This document shows, in pieces, positions 1-7,653 of a stretch of DNA of 64,000 bases. Under the pieces are notes generated by a model. It worked only from the letters and a program-made list of their open reading frames with translations. It was not told the origin of the DNA and ran no database searches. How positions within the stretch are numbered: position 1 is the first letter of the stretch; the number at the start of each line of letters is the position of its first letter. This DNA comes from Halobacteriovorax sp. HLS (GTDB lineage: Bacteria; Bdellovibrionota; Bacteriovoracia; Bacteriovoracales; Bacteriovoracaceae): the NCBI RefSeq assembly GCF_004006665.1, contig NZ_QOCL01000001.1, positions 372,001 through 436,000 on the forward strand, read 5' to 3'. The translations under genes and the position numbers were made by a program.

Positions 1-604
1 CAACTATTCGTGTTGAAGTTGGATTCCCTAGTGATGGCCAGTGATTTACAAAGATCGTCAGTTTTTCTTTCTTACCTACAAGAAACTCAACCTCTAAGAT
101 ATTTCTACTTGGCCTTTCTTTAAAATAATCTCCAACAAGAACTAATTCATTTTTTGAAATAAACTTTAACTCTTCACTTTCTTTCCAAAGTACTGCGAGA
201 TCGATTCCACGTTTATCAGGTGAATTACTTACTAAGAACTTCTTATATCCGATTGATTTAGCTAATTGAGAAATAACATTTTCATTTTCAATTTCAACGA
301 GAGCTAGAATGTCAGGAAGTTTTTCATCTCTAACAACCATTTTTTCAATATTTTCAATTTTTACTTCTAAGTTATCTTTTGCCCAATCTGTTTCTAAGCA
401 TTCTGTCTTTCTATAATTAGACTTAACTTTTTGACATGCTTCTTTTTTACCTTTTGTATTTGCAGGTAGAAATGTCCAGTCGTTCTTTCCTTCATCATGT
501 TTAAGGTCAAAAAGGTTTTCGACATTATAAACCATAACTTCAATAGTTTTTCCAAAACATGGAAGTGCACATAGAACAAGAATTGATACAATAATTGATT
601 TCAC
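1..604 (-). CDS. Secreted endonuclease/exonuclease/phosphatase family protein (C-terminus cut by window edge)
   Basis: Read on the minus strand from a GTG at 604 preceded by GGGGA, this frame stays open to base 1, giving about 201 residues with no stop. An ATG-based frame at this place is only a shadow. The N-terminus is a signal peptide (KSIIVSILVLCALPCFG). It is followed by the family signatures VYNVENLFD (N-terminal Asn) and ALVEIEN (acidic metal ligand), and near the window edge by VNHWPS, the usual NHW(K/P)S motif. These are hallmarks of the Mg-dependent EEP fold (DNase I, sphingomyelinase, inositol phosphatases). The substrate cannot be told. The export signal suggests a periplasmic or secreted nuclease or phosphodiesterase. 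A second EEP protein lies at 27254-28462. Confidence 0.85.
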   Translation of the reverse strand, partial: MKSIIVSILVLCALPCFGKTIEVMVYNVENLFDLKHDEGKNDWTFLPANTKGKKEACQKVKSNYRKTECLETDWAKDNLEVKIENIEKMVVRDEKLPDILALVEIENENVISQLAKSIGYKKFLVSNSPDKRGIDLAVLWKESEELKFISKNELVLVGDYFKERPSRNILEVEFLVGKKEKLTIFVNHWPSLGNPTSTRIV

Positions 605-694
605 AAGATTCCCCTTTCATTAAAGATGGACACCTTTTATCAGACCAAACGCAATTCTTCTAGATTACTTATATTTTATTTTGATTTGTTTCAT

Positions 695-719
695 TTGGAG
701 GCACATAATATGCCTCCAA
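695..719. terminator. Hairpin between bcp and the EEP gene
   Basis: A perfect 9-bp stem, TTGGAGGCA with TGCCTCCAA, closes a 7-base loop just downstream of the bcp stop codon on the minus strand. No clean T-run follows on either strand, so intrinsic termination is only a guess. It may instead be an mRNA 3'-end stabiliser. Confidence 0.45.
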
Positions 720-730
720 GTTTTAGATAC

Positions 731-1204
731 TTACAGGTTTTCTTTAAGCCAATTCAAAACATCTTCATGGTGAGTCTTAGTTTTAAACTTATCCATAACA
801 TTGATCAGTTTTCCATTCTTACCAATAATGAATGTTGTTCTCATGATCCCCATATACTCTTTACCCATAAATTTCTTAAGGCCCCAACAACCATACTTCT
901 CAGCAAATTTGTGCTCAGGATCAGATAAGAGATCGAAATTTAGATCGTCCCTTTCAATGAACTTAACAAGACGTTTTTCTTCATCTGGAGAAACACCTAG
1001 TACTACAGTATCTAATTTCTCAAATTGCTTTTTATGATCACGAACACCGGCCGCTTGTACAGTACAACCTGGCGTCATCGCCTTTGGATAAAAATAGAGG
1101 ACAACATTTTTTTTACCTTTAAAGTCCTTTAAAGAAACCTTTTCACCACTTTGGTTTAACATCGTAAATGCCGGTGCATTATTTCCTATTTTTGGAAAGC
1201 TCAT
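731..1204 (-). CDS. bcp: Thioredoxin-dependent peroxiredoxin, Bcp/PrxQ type
   Basis: 157 residues, the usual Bcp length. This cytoplasmic peroxidase reduces hydroperoxides with thiols. The AhpC/TSA thioredoxin fold is complete: the APAF entry motif, FYPKAMTPGCT with the peroxidatic Cys47, and the C-terminal GIMRTTFIIG strand. The resolving cysteine that most PrxQ enzymes carry five residues later is Ala52 here (CTVQAAGVRD), so a one-cysteine mechanism is expected unless Cys106 (YGCWG) takes over. The start is supported by AGGGAG seven bases upstream. It follows the metallo-hydrolase gene by 16 bases, so the two are probably co-transcribed as a detoxification pair. Confidence 0.95.
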   Translation of the reverse strand: MSFPKIGNNAPAFTMLNQSGEKVSLKDFKGKKNVVLYFYPKAMTPGCTVQAAGVRDHKKQFEKLDTVVLGVSPDEEKRLVKFIERDDLNFDLLSDPEHKFAEKYGCWGLKKFMGKEYMGIMRTTFIIGKNGKLINVMDKFKTKTHHEDVLNWLKENL

Positions 1205-1220
1205 TTTTTTCTCCCTAGAG

Positions 1221-1991
1221 TTACCAATTATTACGCAACTCTCTTAATCTTAAAAATACTTGTTTATCTGAGCTTACATTACCACTCAATCCACTGACAA
1301 TTTCTTTACTGTCTAGTCTAAGAAAAGTATTAATTTCTCTTTCTATTTTCATATTCGTCGTTAATTTAGTTGTATCTACGTTTTTTAAGTTTTCTAACAT
1401 TTCACAGGCGCATGTATTACTAGGCTCTCGATCAATAGTGAAGCCGAGATTATTTAGGATATAGTCATGTCCTGGATAAAGGATGACGTCATCTCCTAAA
1501 TTCTGAAACTGTGTTGAGATCGTATGATAGAAAGTTTCAGGTTCACCACCTAAGCGACAGTGCCCTATTCCAGCATTAAACATGGTATCCCCTGAAAAAA
1601 CAGCGACCACTTGATCATTCTGAATGTACTTAAGGCAAAGGTGAGCAAAAGTATGTCCAGGAGTGTCCATCACCTTTAAAACCCCACCCTTTACGGCGAT
1701 GTCTTCATCTTTTGTTAACAATCTATCTATCCCAGGAATCTTCCCCTCTGCGTTATAATGAGCAAAGACCTTGGCCCCTAACTTTTTGACAATTCCTGGG
1801 TTTCCACAAATATGATCTGGATGTTCGTGAGTATTTATAATAGTATCGATTTCTAGGTTTAAAGAATCGGCAAATTCAATCATTTGCTCAGCATCAAATG
1901 GATCAATACAGATGGCCTTACCATTTGCGGCCTCAACTAAATAAGAGAAGTTGCGAAGTGGACTTTTTGTATAGAGTTGATGGACATACAT
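1221..1991 (-). CDS. Metallo-beta-lactamase-fold hydrolase, glyoxalase II-like
   Basis: 256 residues. It has the di-zinc signature THEHPDH, then PGHTFAH, SGDTMF and YPGHDY, all in the order of hydroxyacylglutathione hydrolases. The tail contains E-x-NTFLR, similar to the substrate-binding C-terminal helices of GloB. Likely reaction: hydrolysis of S-lactoylglutathione or a related thioester, acting after the GloA at 37509-37928. A persulfide dioxygenase role is less likely but not excluded. I chose ATG 1991, with AGGTG six bases ahead; an in-frame GTG at 2000 would add three residues. It is the first gene of the pair with bcp and is divergent from the Ste24 protease gene. Confidence 0.85.
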   Translation of the reverse strand: MYVHQLYTKSPLRNFSYLVEAANGKAICIDPFDAEQMIEFADSLNLEIDTIINTHEHPDHICGNPGIVKKLGAKVFAHYNAEGKIPGIDRLLTKDEDIAVKGGVLKVMDTPGHTFAHLCLKYIQNDQVVAVFSGDTMFNAGIGHCRLGGEPETFYHTISTQFQNLGDDVILYPGHDYILNNLGFTIDREPSNTCACEMLENLKNVDTTKLTTNMKIEREINTFLRLDSKEIVSGLSGNVSSDKQVFLRLRELRNNW

Positions 1992-2064
1992 CTTTGACAC
2001 CTATTTTTGAAATTTGTAAGATCATAGCTTATTGTTCTTAAATAAAACACCAATTGGGGAATCT

Positions 2065-3312
2065 ATGCAAACAGCGGAAATGGTCACAAAGGCCTTCCTT
2101 TTCTTTCTTTTTACTAAATCACTCATTGAGTCTTATCTAGATAATAGAAACAGAAAGAATATTCTGGCAAATAGAAATAAAGTTCCAGAGAAATTCGAAA
2201 CTCAAATTACTTTAGAGGAGCACCAAAAAGCGGCTGATTACTCTATTGCTAAAATTCAAGTAGCCAAAGTTTTTAACTTTATAGAATTAGTTGTTCTCCT
2301 TATCTGGACACTTGGAGGCGGTATCCAAGCGTTGGATGTTTTTGCAAGAACTTTAGCTTTAAGCGAAATTATGACTAGTGTTGCTTTCTTCGCAATCTAT
2401 TTACTTATAAGCATGTTGCTAAGCCTACCTCAATCAATTTATTCAACATTTGTACTAGAAGAAAAGTTTGGGTTTAATAAAACAACACCAAAAACTTTCA
2501 TTGTAGATAACATCAAAGGTATTATTCTAGGAGCAGTTATAGGAATGCCAATTCTTTATGGAATCCTCTGGATGATGAATGCTCTAGGACAATACTGGTG
2601 GGCATATGCATGGGCATTCTTAACTATTGTTCAATTTGTTATTATCTGGGCATACCCACGTTTTATAGCTCCACTATTTAATAAGTTTTCAGAGCTTGAA
2701 GAAGGAGATGTTAAAGAAAAGGTAAATATCTTACTTGAAAAAACTGGCTTTGAAAGTAATGGCCTATTTGTGATGGATGCAAGTATCAGAAGTAGTCATG
2801 GTAACGCTTACTTTACTGGCTTTGGTAAGAATAAGAGGATTGTTTTCTTTGACACTCTAATAAAGAACCTTACCCCTGATGAAGTTGTGGCCGTGCTTGC
2901 TCACGAACTCGGACACTTCAAAAGAAAGCATATTATTAAAGGATTAGTTAAAGGTATTGTTTTCAGTTTCATAGGATTTGCGATCTTAGGTTTTCTTGCT
3001 TCTTGGGCACCTTTTTTCAAAGGCCACGGTGTGCTTACAACTAGTACTCACTCGGCATTACTATTATTTATGATGGTGGCTGGAGTCTACACATATTGGC
3101 TCATCCCTCTTAATGCAATGACATCTAGAAAGTATGAATTCGAAGCAGATGAGTTTGCTAGTCAATACTCAAGTGCGCGTGACCTAATAACCGCACTTGT
3201 AAAACTTTATAAGCACAACGCCAGTACGCTAACTCCGGATGAGGCGTATAGTAAATTCTATCACTCTCACCCTCCAGCATTAATCAGAGTTCAGCATCTA
3301 GAATCTCTTTAA
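2065..3312 (+). CDS. M48 family CAAX-type membrane protease (Ste24-like)
   Basis: About 415 residues. The N-terminal half carries several hydrophobic segments (peptidase M48 N-terminal domain). The second half holds the zinc site HELGH (His280, Glu281, His284), two more membrane spans, and the third ligand in EFEADEFA (Glu360). The order YPRFIAPLFNKF, GNAYFTGFG, RIVFFDTL, HELGH is typical of Ste24/HtpX-related integral membrane proteases of bacteria. Role: quality control or processing at the inner membrane; the substrate is unknown. I chose ATG 2065 because GGGGA lies just upstream. An in-frame TTG at 2032 would add 11 residues. A strong terminator follows at 3360. Confidence 0.9.
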   Translation: MQTAEMVTKAFLFFLFTKSLIESYLDNRNRKNILANRNKVPEKFETQITLEEHQKAADYSIAKIQVAKVFNFIELVVLLIWTLGGGIQALDVFARTLALSEIMTSVAFFAIYLLISMLLSLPQSIYSTFVLEEKFGFNKTTPKTFIVDNIKGIILGAVIGMPILYGILWMMNALGQYWWAYAWAFLTIVQFVIIWAYPRFIAPLFNKFSELEEGDVKEKVNILLEKTGFESNGLFVMDASIRSSHGNAYFTGFGKNKRIVFFDTLIKNLTPDEVVAVLAHELGHFKRKHIIKGLVKGIVFSFIGFAILGFLASWAPFFKGHGVLTTSTHSALLLFMMVAGVYTYWLIPLNAMTSRKYEFEADEFASQYSSARDLITALVKLYKHNASTLTPDEAYSKFYHSHPPALIRVQHLESL

Positions 3313-3359
3313 AAATCACTCCAAACAAATGCCCTTTTGGCACCAAATTATAAATAACT

Positions 3360-3397
3360 CGATGTAAGAATCCTACTATTCTTACATCGCTTTTATA
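3360..3397 (+). terminator. Intrinsic terminator after the Ste24-like gene
   Basis: An 11-bp perfect stem, GATGTAAGAAT with ATTCTTACATC, closed by one more C-G pair, has a 6-base loop and is followed by GCTTTTAT. It is 48 bases after the protease stop codon and ahead of the promoter for the small secreted peptide gene. Confidence 0.8.
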
Positions 3398-3444
3398 AGT
3401 CATTGAAACACCGTATCAACATAATTTATGGTTAAATTATTTTT

Positions 3445-3472
3445 TTGACACAGCGTAAGAAAAGAGTAATTT
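3445..3472 (+). promoter_or_regulatory. Sigma-70-type promoter for the small secreted peptide
   Basis: A consensus -35 TTGACA (3445-3450), a 16-base spacer and TAATTT (3467-3472) as -10 lie 38 bases ahead of the start codon at 3510. The preceding gene has its own terminator, so this is the likely start of a monocistronic unit. Confidence 0.6.
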
Positions 3473-3509
3473 ATGAGTTAGAAGTACTTAACTCTAAACA
3501 GAGAGAATT

Positions 3510-3761
3510 ATGAAAGCATTACTAACATTAACATTCTTATTTTCTATCTTTGCCTCAACTTTTAGCAATACAACTACGGCCGAAAGAAAGCAAAGACCAT
3601 TTAATGATGAAGGACCTATCTGTAAAGAGGGTTGTAACGGATCTGGTAAAGACAAAAGATCTTTTTCTAATGAATTTCAATTTGAATTAACTAAAGTAGT
3701 TGCCAAGAACGAACCAAAACCTCCTTTCAATGATGAAGGACCTGGTGGAAATAAAGGCTAG
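3510..3761 (+). CDS. Small secreted protein with two FNDEGP repeats
   Basis: 83 residues, not recognised as a known family. The N-terminus is a clear signal peptide (MKALLTLTFLFSIFASTFS). The mature part of about 64 residues carries the same hexapeptide FNDEGP twice, once near its N-terminus (RPFNDEGPIC) and once at its C-terminus (PPFNDEGPGG). It also has two close cysteines (ICKEGC) and an S-G-K-rich middle. The start has GAGAG nine bases upstream. It stands alone between a strong promoter and a strong terminator, which argues that it is really expressed. It could be a periplasmic or exported peptide, or a precursor cut between the repeats. The function is unknown. Confidence 0.75.
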   Translation: MKALLTLTFLFSIFASTFSNTTTAERKQRPFNDEGPICKEGCNGSGKDKRSFSNEFQFELTKVVAKNEPKPPFNDEGPGGNKG

Positions 3762-3770
3762 AAATAAAAA

Positions 3771-3819
3771 AAGAAGAAGTTAACTTGATTCAATTCTGAA
3801 TCAAAACTTCTTCTTCTTT
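3771..3819 (+). terminator. Intrinsic terminator after the FNDEGP peptide gene
   Basis: A long two-part hairpin: AAGAAGAAGTT pairs with AACTTCTTCTT, and inside it TTGATTCA pairs with TGAATCAA around a 4-base loop, with a 3-base bulge. It ends in CTTT. The other side has a run of A, so it may also act for the MGMT gene arriving from the minus strand, although that gene stops about 90 bases before it. Confidence 0.75.
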
Positions 3820-3911
3820 AGTTAGCTTATTTATATAACCTAACTTCCCCTCTTTCTAATAAATCGACTTATATCACATGAAATAAACCAAACAAGAAAT
3901 ATGTAAAAAAG

Positions 3912-4370
3912 TTAGATATTCTTCTGTTCGAGATCTAATAATTGTTGCTTTAGAACAAGTCCTCCAGCGTAACCTCCTAATTTTCCATCACTTTGAATCA
4001 CTCTATGACAGGGAATGATAATTGGTAGAGGATTCTTATTATTAGCACCACCAATAGCTCTGGCCCCTTTTGGAAGATTAATTTTCTTAGATATATCTCC
4101 ATAGCTTAGAGTTTTACCATAAGAAATTTTTGATAGCTCCTTCCAAACTTTCATTTGAAAACTGGTTCCTTTTAAATCTAGCAGCAGTTCAAACTTCTTT
4201 CTCTTTCCAGTGAAATACTCGTCTAGTTGTTTTTGAACATCTTTAGCAAAGATTGTTTTCTCTCCATCGTTTATACATTTACTAGGAATATCAAACGAGA
4301 GTAAACTGAGACCATTATCAGAAAATTGAATATAGTACTTACCCATTTTAGTTTTAAGGATTGCATCCAT
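3912..4370 (-). CDS. Methylated-DNA-[protein]-cysteine S-methyltransferase
   Basis: 152 residues from ATG 4370, close to the Ogt/MGMT family length. It moves the methyl group from O6-methylguanine to its own cysteine in a suicidal DNA repair reaction. The active site PCHRV (Cys121) and the downstream GGYAGG hinge are intact, and the winged-helix part (FQMKVWKELSKISYGKTLSYGDIS) is typical. The longer frame to 4427 is not needed: GGAG sits nine bases ahead of ATG 4370. That ATG overlaps the ATG of the divergent amidotransferase in a shared CATG. The two genes thus have no intergenic space, and each ribosome binding site lies inside the other coding region. Confidence 0.95.
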   Translation of the reverse strand: MDAILKTKMGKYYIQFSDNGLSLLSFDIPSKCINDGEKTIFAKDVQKQLDEYFTGKRKKFELLLDLKGTSFQMKVWKELSKISYGKTLSYGDISKKINLPKGARAIGGANNKNPLPIIIPCHRVIQSDGKLGGYAGGLVLKQQLLDLEQKNI

Positions 4371-5031
4371 GAAAAAAATCTCCATTATTGATTGCGCAGT
4401 AAAGACTGCATCACACAATTGCTTCAATAGATTAACAGAGGTTTTTAATAGACCCTTTTTCTTTCACAATCCTGCGATTTTTTCTATGGACAGCTTAAAA
4501 AGAGTTAAAGCAGATGGCCATATAATTTTTGGAAGCTATTCAAATGTTTACGAAAAAATGGAATGGCAAATAGAGCTCGCCAAACTAATGAAAGAAGAAA
4601 TCTTAAAAGGTGTCCCCGTACTAGGAATCTGCTTTGGACACCAACTTATGGCAGAAGCATTTGGTGGAAAGGTAGGTCCCGTTAATATGGAGATGAAGCT
4701 TTATTCTGGTAGTAGAGAAATTGAAATTTTAGAAAGTATTCATGGTTTTACAAAGGGAGAAAAAAGAAGAGTCTTTACTTCTCACAGATTTGAAGTCAAA
4801 GAGATTCCAAAAGACTTTGTTCATCTGGCCACTTCAAGTGAGTGCCAATTTGATGGACTCGCTCACAAAAAGTTTCCATACTTCAGCTTCCAGGGACATC
4901 CAGAAGCTTCTGACTACTTTGTTGCAAATGCTATTTTGAAAGACTCAATGACTCATAGTGAAGAGCAAAAATCTTATGAAGATGGGTTAGATATTGTTTC
5001 TAACTTTATAAAACTAGTTGATTCACTTTAA
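4369..5031 (+). CDS. Class I glutamine amidotransferase domain protein
   Basis: 220 residues. The triad of the GATase1 fold is visible: GICFGHQLMAEAFGG with nucleophile Cys88, and FQGHPEAS with His177 and Glu179. No synthetase domain is attached, so it is a free-standing GuaA-N-like amidotransferase or gamma-glutamyl hydrolase-like enzyme. The acceptor of the ammonia or glutamyl group is unknown. AAGGA lies eight bases ahead of ATG 4369. The start codon overlaps that of the divergent MGMT gene, and the 3' end overlaps the convergent GAF gene by 9 bases. Confidence 0.85.
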   Translation: MKKISIIDCAVKTASHNCFNRLTEVFNRPFFFHNPAIFSMDSLKRVKADGHIIFGSYSNVYEKMEWQIELAKLMKEEILKGVPVLGICFGHQLMAEAFGGKVGPVNMEMKLYSGSREIEILESIHGFTKGEKRRVFTSHRFEVKEIPKDFVHLATSSECQFDGLAHKKFPYFSFQGHPEASDYFVANAILKDSMTHSEEQKSYEDGLDIVSNFIKLVDSL

Positions 5032-5853
5032 GGGAAAAGTTTTACAGTACTCTTTCATTTTCAGCTCTATCTCTTCACTAAATGCAGCTTTACGATTCGA
5101 GTCAATATCAAGTTCTGCAATATAATTTCCTGACCTATCAGTTAATGGAATAATGAGTTCAGAATTTGTTTTTAAGCTACAAGCAATATGTCTCGAATCG
5201 GCGTGAACATCATCCACATTTACAACTCTTTGCTCTCTAAGCGCTAGGCCGCAAAGTCCTTTTTCAATTGGGATTAAAGTGTGATCAGTAGACTCTCCAA
5301 GAAATGGACCTAAAATAAGGTTCTCACTCTCAATGCCTGCTAAGTAACCAGTTTTAAAGTAGACTCCAATCCAGTCAGCAATCTGCGGAATTAATTTCTT
5401 GGCCCCACTAACCCATTCTAAAACTTTTAAATTATACTCAAGCTCTTCGTCAATGTGTGCACTTCTAAGAACAGGAGCTATTTGTTTAGATAGTTCAGAA
5501 ATATCTGATAGCCTTTTCTCATTAAAAAAGTTTTTTTCGTCACTTTCAAGATCTATTACTCCAACAAGTTCATCTTCATAGAATATTGGCTCTACTACCT
5601 CAGAAGCAGTTTGAATAAAACATTGGGAGTATTGTTCATCTGTAGAGACATCGGCAATAACTTTCCGAATACCTATATCAGCAGTTAAGCCGACATTACC
5701 TTTACCGAATTCAAACTCATGACATGGCGGCATTGGACCTACAAAACAGAGCCTTGAAGCTCTATCTTTCTTTCTTCTGTAGATTCCTGCCCAAAAATAA
5801 GTATTCTCTATAGGCGTCAAAAAAATTTCTTTTAATATATTTAGATTATTCAT
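5023..5853 (-). CDS. Tandem GAF protein related to free methionine-(R)-sulfoxide reductase
   Basis: 276 residues made of two GAF halves of about 130 residues. The C-terminal half matches free Met-(R)-sulfoxide reductase (fRMsr): WIGVYF, LGPFLGES, GLCGLAL (Cys201), VDDVHADSRHIAC (Cys225) and SELIIPL. The N-terminal half follows the same pattern (WAGIYR, GKGNVGLTA, QCFIQTASEVVEPI) and keeps the cysteine equivalent to Cys225 (Cys78), but has Val54 where Cys201 sits. It therefore looks like an internal duplication with one half degraded, perhaps kept for dimer formation or signalling. Probably cytoplasmic. The fRMsr activity is inferred from the C-terminal half only. Confidence 0.75.
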   Translation of the reverse strand: MNNLNILKEIFLTPIENTYFWAGIYRRKKDRASRLCFVGPMPPCHEFEFGKGNVGLTADIGIRKVIADVSTDEQYSQCFIQTASEVVEPIFYEDELVGVIDLESDEKNFFNEKRLSDISELSKQIAPVLRSAHIDEELEYNLKVLEWVSGAKKLIPQIADWIGVYFKTGYLAGIESENLILGPFLGESTDHTLIPIEKGLCGLALREQRVVNVDDVHADSRHIACSLKTNSELIIPLTDRSGNYIAELDIDSNRKAAFSEEIELKMKEYCKTFPLK

Positions 5854-5882
5854 ATTTATAAGTGACCTCGTACGCTAATTTG

Positions 5883-6734
5883 TTACAGAACACTTAAAAG
5901 AGATTCTTTTAAAAACTCAAAGTAAGGAGTCCTGTACTTCTCAATCTCGTTATGAATCTCATGATATGCCCCATCAATGACCTTAACCTTAAAGTTCTTA
6001 TCAATTAAATTCAAGAAATTTTCGAGTTGTCCAACATGAACAACCTTATCTTCACTACCATAGGAGCAAAAAGCGGGACACTTTATTCTTAGCGGTCTAG
6101 AGAAGGTATTTTTAGATGCCTTAACAATTTCAAAAATAAGTTTAGAGTGTGGCCTTAACACATTAAACTCATCTTCAATATAATCTTTCTTAACTCTAGG
6201 ATCATGGGAGAGATACTTTAGATCTACCAATCCTCCTAATTTTAGAGAAATAGGTAGTTCGGTTATCTTTGTTACAATCGAAAGAGGAGATGCATTCATT
6301 ATTTCCCCCAGAATACCAGGAAAGCCAACAGGAGGAGCGTTAAGGTAAACTGCGCTTGGATAAAAACTCTCATTTGCTAGATTTTGCATATATCCCGCTG
6401 TAATAAGGGCGCCCATTGAGTGTCCAAAGAGACAGTATTTCTCCATTTTATATGAGTTTTTTAAAAAGTTGATTACTTCATTTAAATCATCATAGTAACT
6501 AGAAAAATCGTTAACATGCCCCCTCTTTCCACCTTGGCTTCTGCCATGCCCTCTCAAATCATACTTCAAGATATTAAAGTGATCACCAAAGACTTCTTCC
6601 ATATAAGAATGACGTTCTAAGTGTTCACCGATTCCATGAGTAATGATTAACCAACAATTCTTCCCCTTCTCGGCGATTTCGAGATGTAATTCTTTACCAT
6701 CAATCGTTTTTAAGTATTTATAGTCTCTTATCAC
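5883..6734 (-). CDS. Alpha/beta hydrolase, monoacylglycerol lipase/lysophospholipase-like
   Basis: 283 residues. It shows oxyanion strand THGIGEH, YDLRGHGRS, nucleophile elbow GHSMG (Ser106), then the acid in YGSEDKVV and the histidine in YHEIHNE near the C-terminus. The pattern matches the Hydrolase_4 (serine aminopeptidase S33/PldB) family, which hydrolyses monoglycerides or lysophospholipids. No signal peptide is seen. The start is GTG 6734 with GGGGA six bases upstream. The substrate is not certain. Confidence 0.88.
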   Translation of the reverse strand: MIRDYKYLKTIDGKELHLEIAEKGKNCWLIITHGIGEHLERHSYMEEVFGDHFNILKYDLRGHGRSQGGKRGHVNDFSSYYDDLNEVINFLKNSYKMEKYCLFGHSMGALITAGYMQNLANESFYPSAVYLNAPPVGFPGILGEIMNASPLSIVTKITELPISLKLGGLVDLKYLSHDPRVKKDYIEDEFNVLRPHSKLIFEIVKASKNTFSRPLRIKCPAFCSYGSEDKVVHVGQLENFLNLIDKNFKVKVIDGAYHEIHNEIEKYRTPYFEFLKESLLSVL

Positions 6735-6821
6735 TGGTATTCCCCTGTTATAAATCTATCATAGCTCATTATTTTAAGGTTTTCACTTTGAGAAATCATA
6801 ACTTTGATTTAAAATGAGCTA

Positions 6822-7205
6822 ATGTACTGTCCAATTTGTCTCAACAATACATTAAATGTAAACTCCAGAGGAGTTGTCCACCTTGTTGTAAATGGCAAGA
6901 AAATGGATTCCGGACGGTTTCTTTTCAATTTCAATGATATGACCAAAGACGAGTTTCTACAAAGCTTTATTGCTAAGATTGAGAGCTTTTTCAAATGGTA
7001 CTCTAACTTTGAAAATAAGGAACCTATTGCCGTAGTCGAGCTTTTTACTAATGATATAGCCTGTCTAGATAGCTGTAAAATCCCTATTGGTCATTATGTT
7101 TCTGTCATCGACCTTCTTGTTAATAAAGAAACGTTAAAGAGCCTACTTAACGAGCACGCTCAAAAGTATCAAATGACCATTGAACTCAAAGAAGATGAAA
7201 CATAA
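6822..7205 (+). CDS. Hypothetical protein with N-terminal CPxC
   Basis: 127 residues, not recognised. It starts MYCPICLNN, with a CPxC pair as in zinc knuckles, and has a second cysteine pair later (ACLDSC), so a single metal site is possible. The rest looks like a compact alpha/beta domain with no transmembrane part. No clear Shine-Dalgarno sequence precedes the ATG; TTTAAAAT sits about ten bases upstream, so the transcript could be nearly leaderless. The next gene starts within its last 11 bases, so the two are probably translated together. Confidence 0.7.
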   Translation: MYCPICLNNTLNVNSRGVVHLVVNGKKMDSGRFLFNFNDMTKDEFLQSFIAKIESFFKWYSNFENKEPIAVVELFTNDIACLDSCKIPIGHYVSVIDLLVNKETLKSLLNEHAQKYQMTIELKEDET

Positions 7206-7653
7206 AGTCCCTCTCTTTATCTACGGAACACTACAAGATTTTGATGTCATGAAACTTGTTACTCAAAGAGAAACTCTCTCTCAGAGTGACTTTACCGATG
7301 CTAGCTTAAACCACTTTTGTCTAGAGGAAGTTAAAGATGAGAACTACCCTCTACTTGTAAAAAGAGATCATCATATTGTTATGGGAAAGATTTTTATTGT
7401 AGAAAGTGAGCAAGAGCTTAATAGACTAAAGTATTTTGAAGATGAGCAAGAGTACACACTTACAGAGCATATCGTAGAAACAAAAAGTGGGAAAAAAGAG
7501 TGCCTACTCTTTTTCCCCACTTCAAATATCGAGTCTTCGCAAAAGAGCTGGAGTTACAATAAATGGTCTCAAGTAACAAACAAAGTAGCTTTCTTGGAAA
7601 GAGTTAAAAACTATATGAGTCAATTCAATACTGAATCTCATCCCAAATGGTGA
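7195..7653 (+). CDS. Gamma-glutamylcyclotransferase-like (AIG2/GGCT fold) protein
   Basis: 152 residues. It begins with PLFIYGTLQD, the conserved substrate-loop signature (YGxL) of the GGCT fold. LKYFEDEQEYTLTEHIVETKSG follows, matching the L(D/E)xxE...Y.R..V strand pattern of AIG2-like proteins. It probably cyclises gamma-glutamyl amines or peptides to 5-oxoproline, but family members differ. I chose ATG 7195; an in-frame TTG at 7180 is possible. It overlaps the upstream gene by 11 bases. Its TGA is directly followed by the stop codon of the minus-strand small ORF. Confidence 0.75.
   Translation: MKHKVPLFIYGTLQDFDVMKLVTQRETLSQSDFTDASLNHFCLEEVKDENYPLLVKRDHHIVMGKIFIVESEQELNRLKYFEDEQEYTLTEHIVETKSGKKECLLFFPTSNIESSQKSWSYNKWSQVTNKVAFLERVKNYMSQFNTESHPKW

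Noticed and set aside
394-591. A 65-residue ORF on the minus strand
   Set aside because: It is in a different frame within the EEP protein gene that starts at GTG 604; that frame has the signal peptide and all family motifs.
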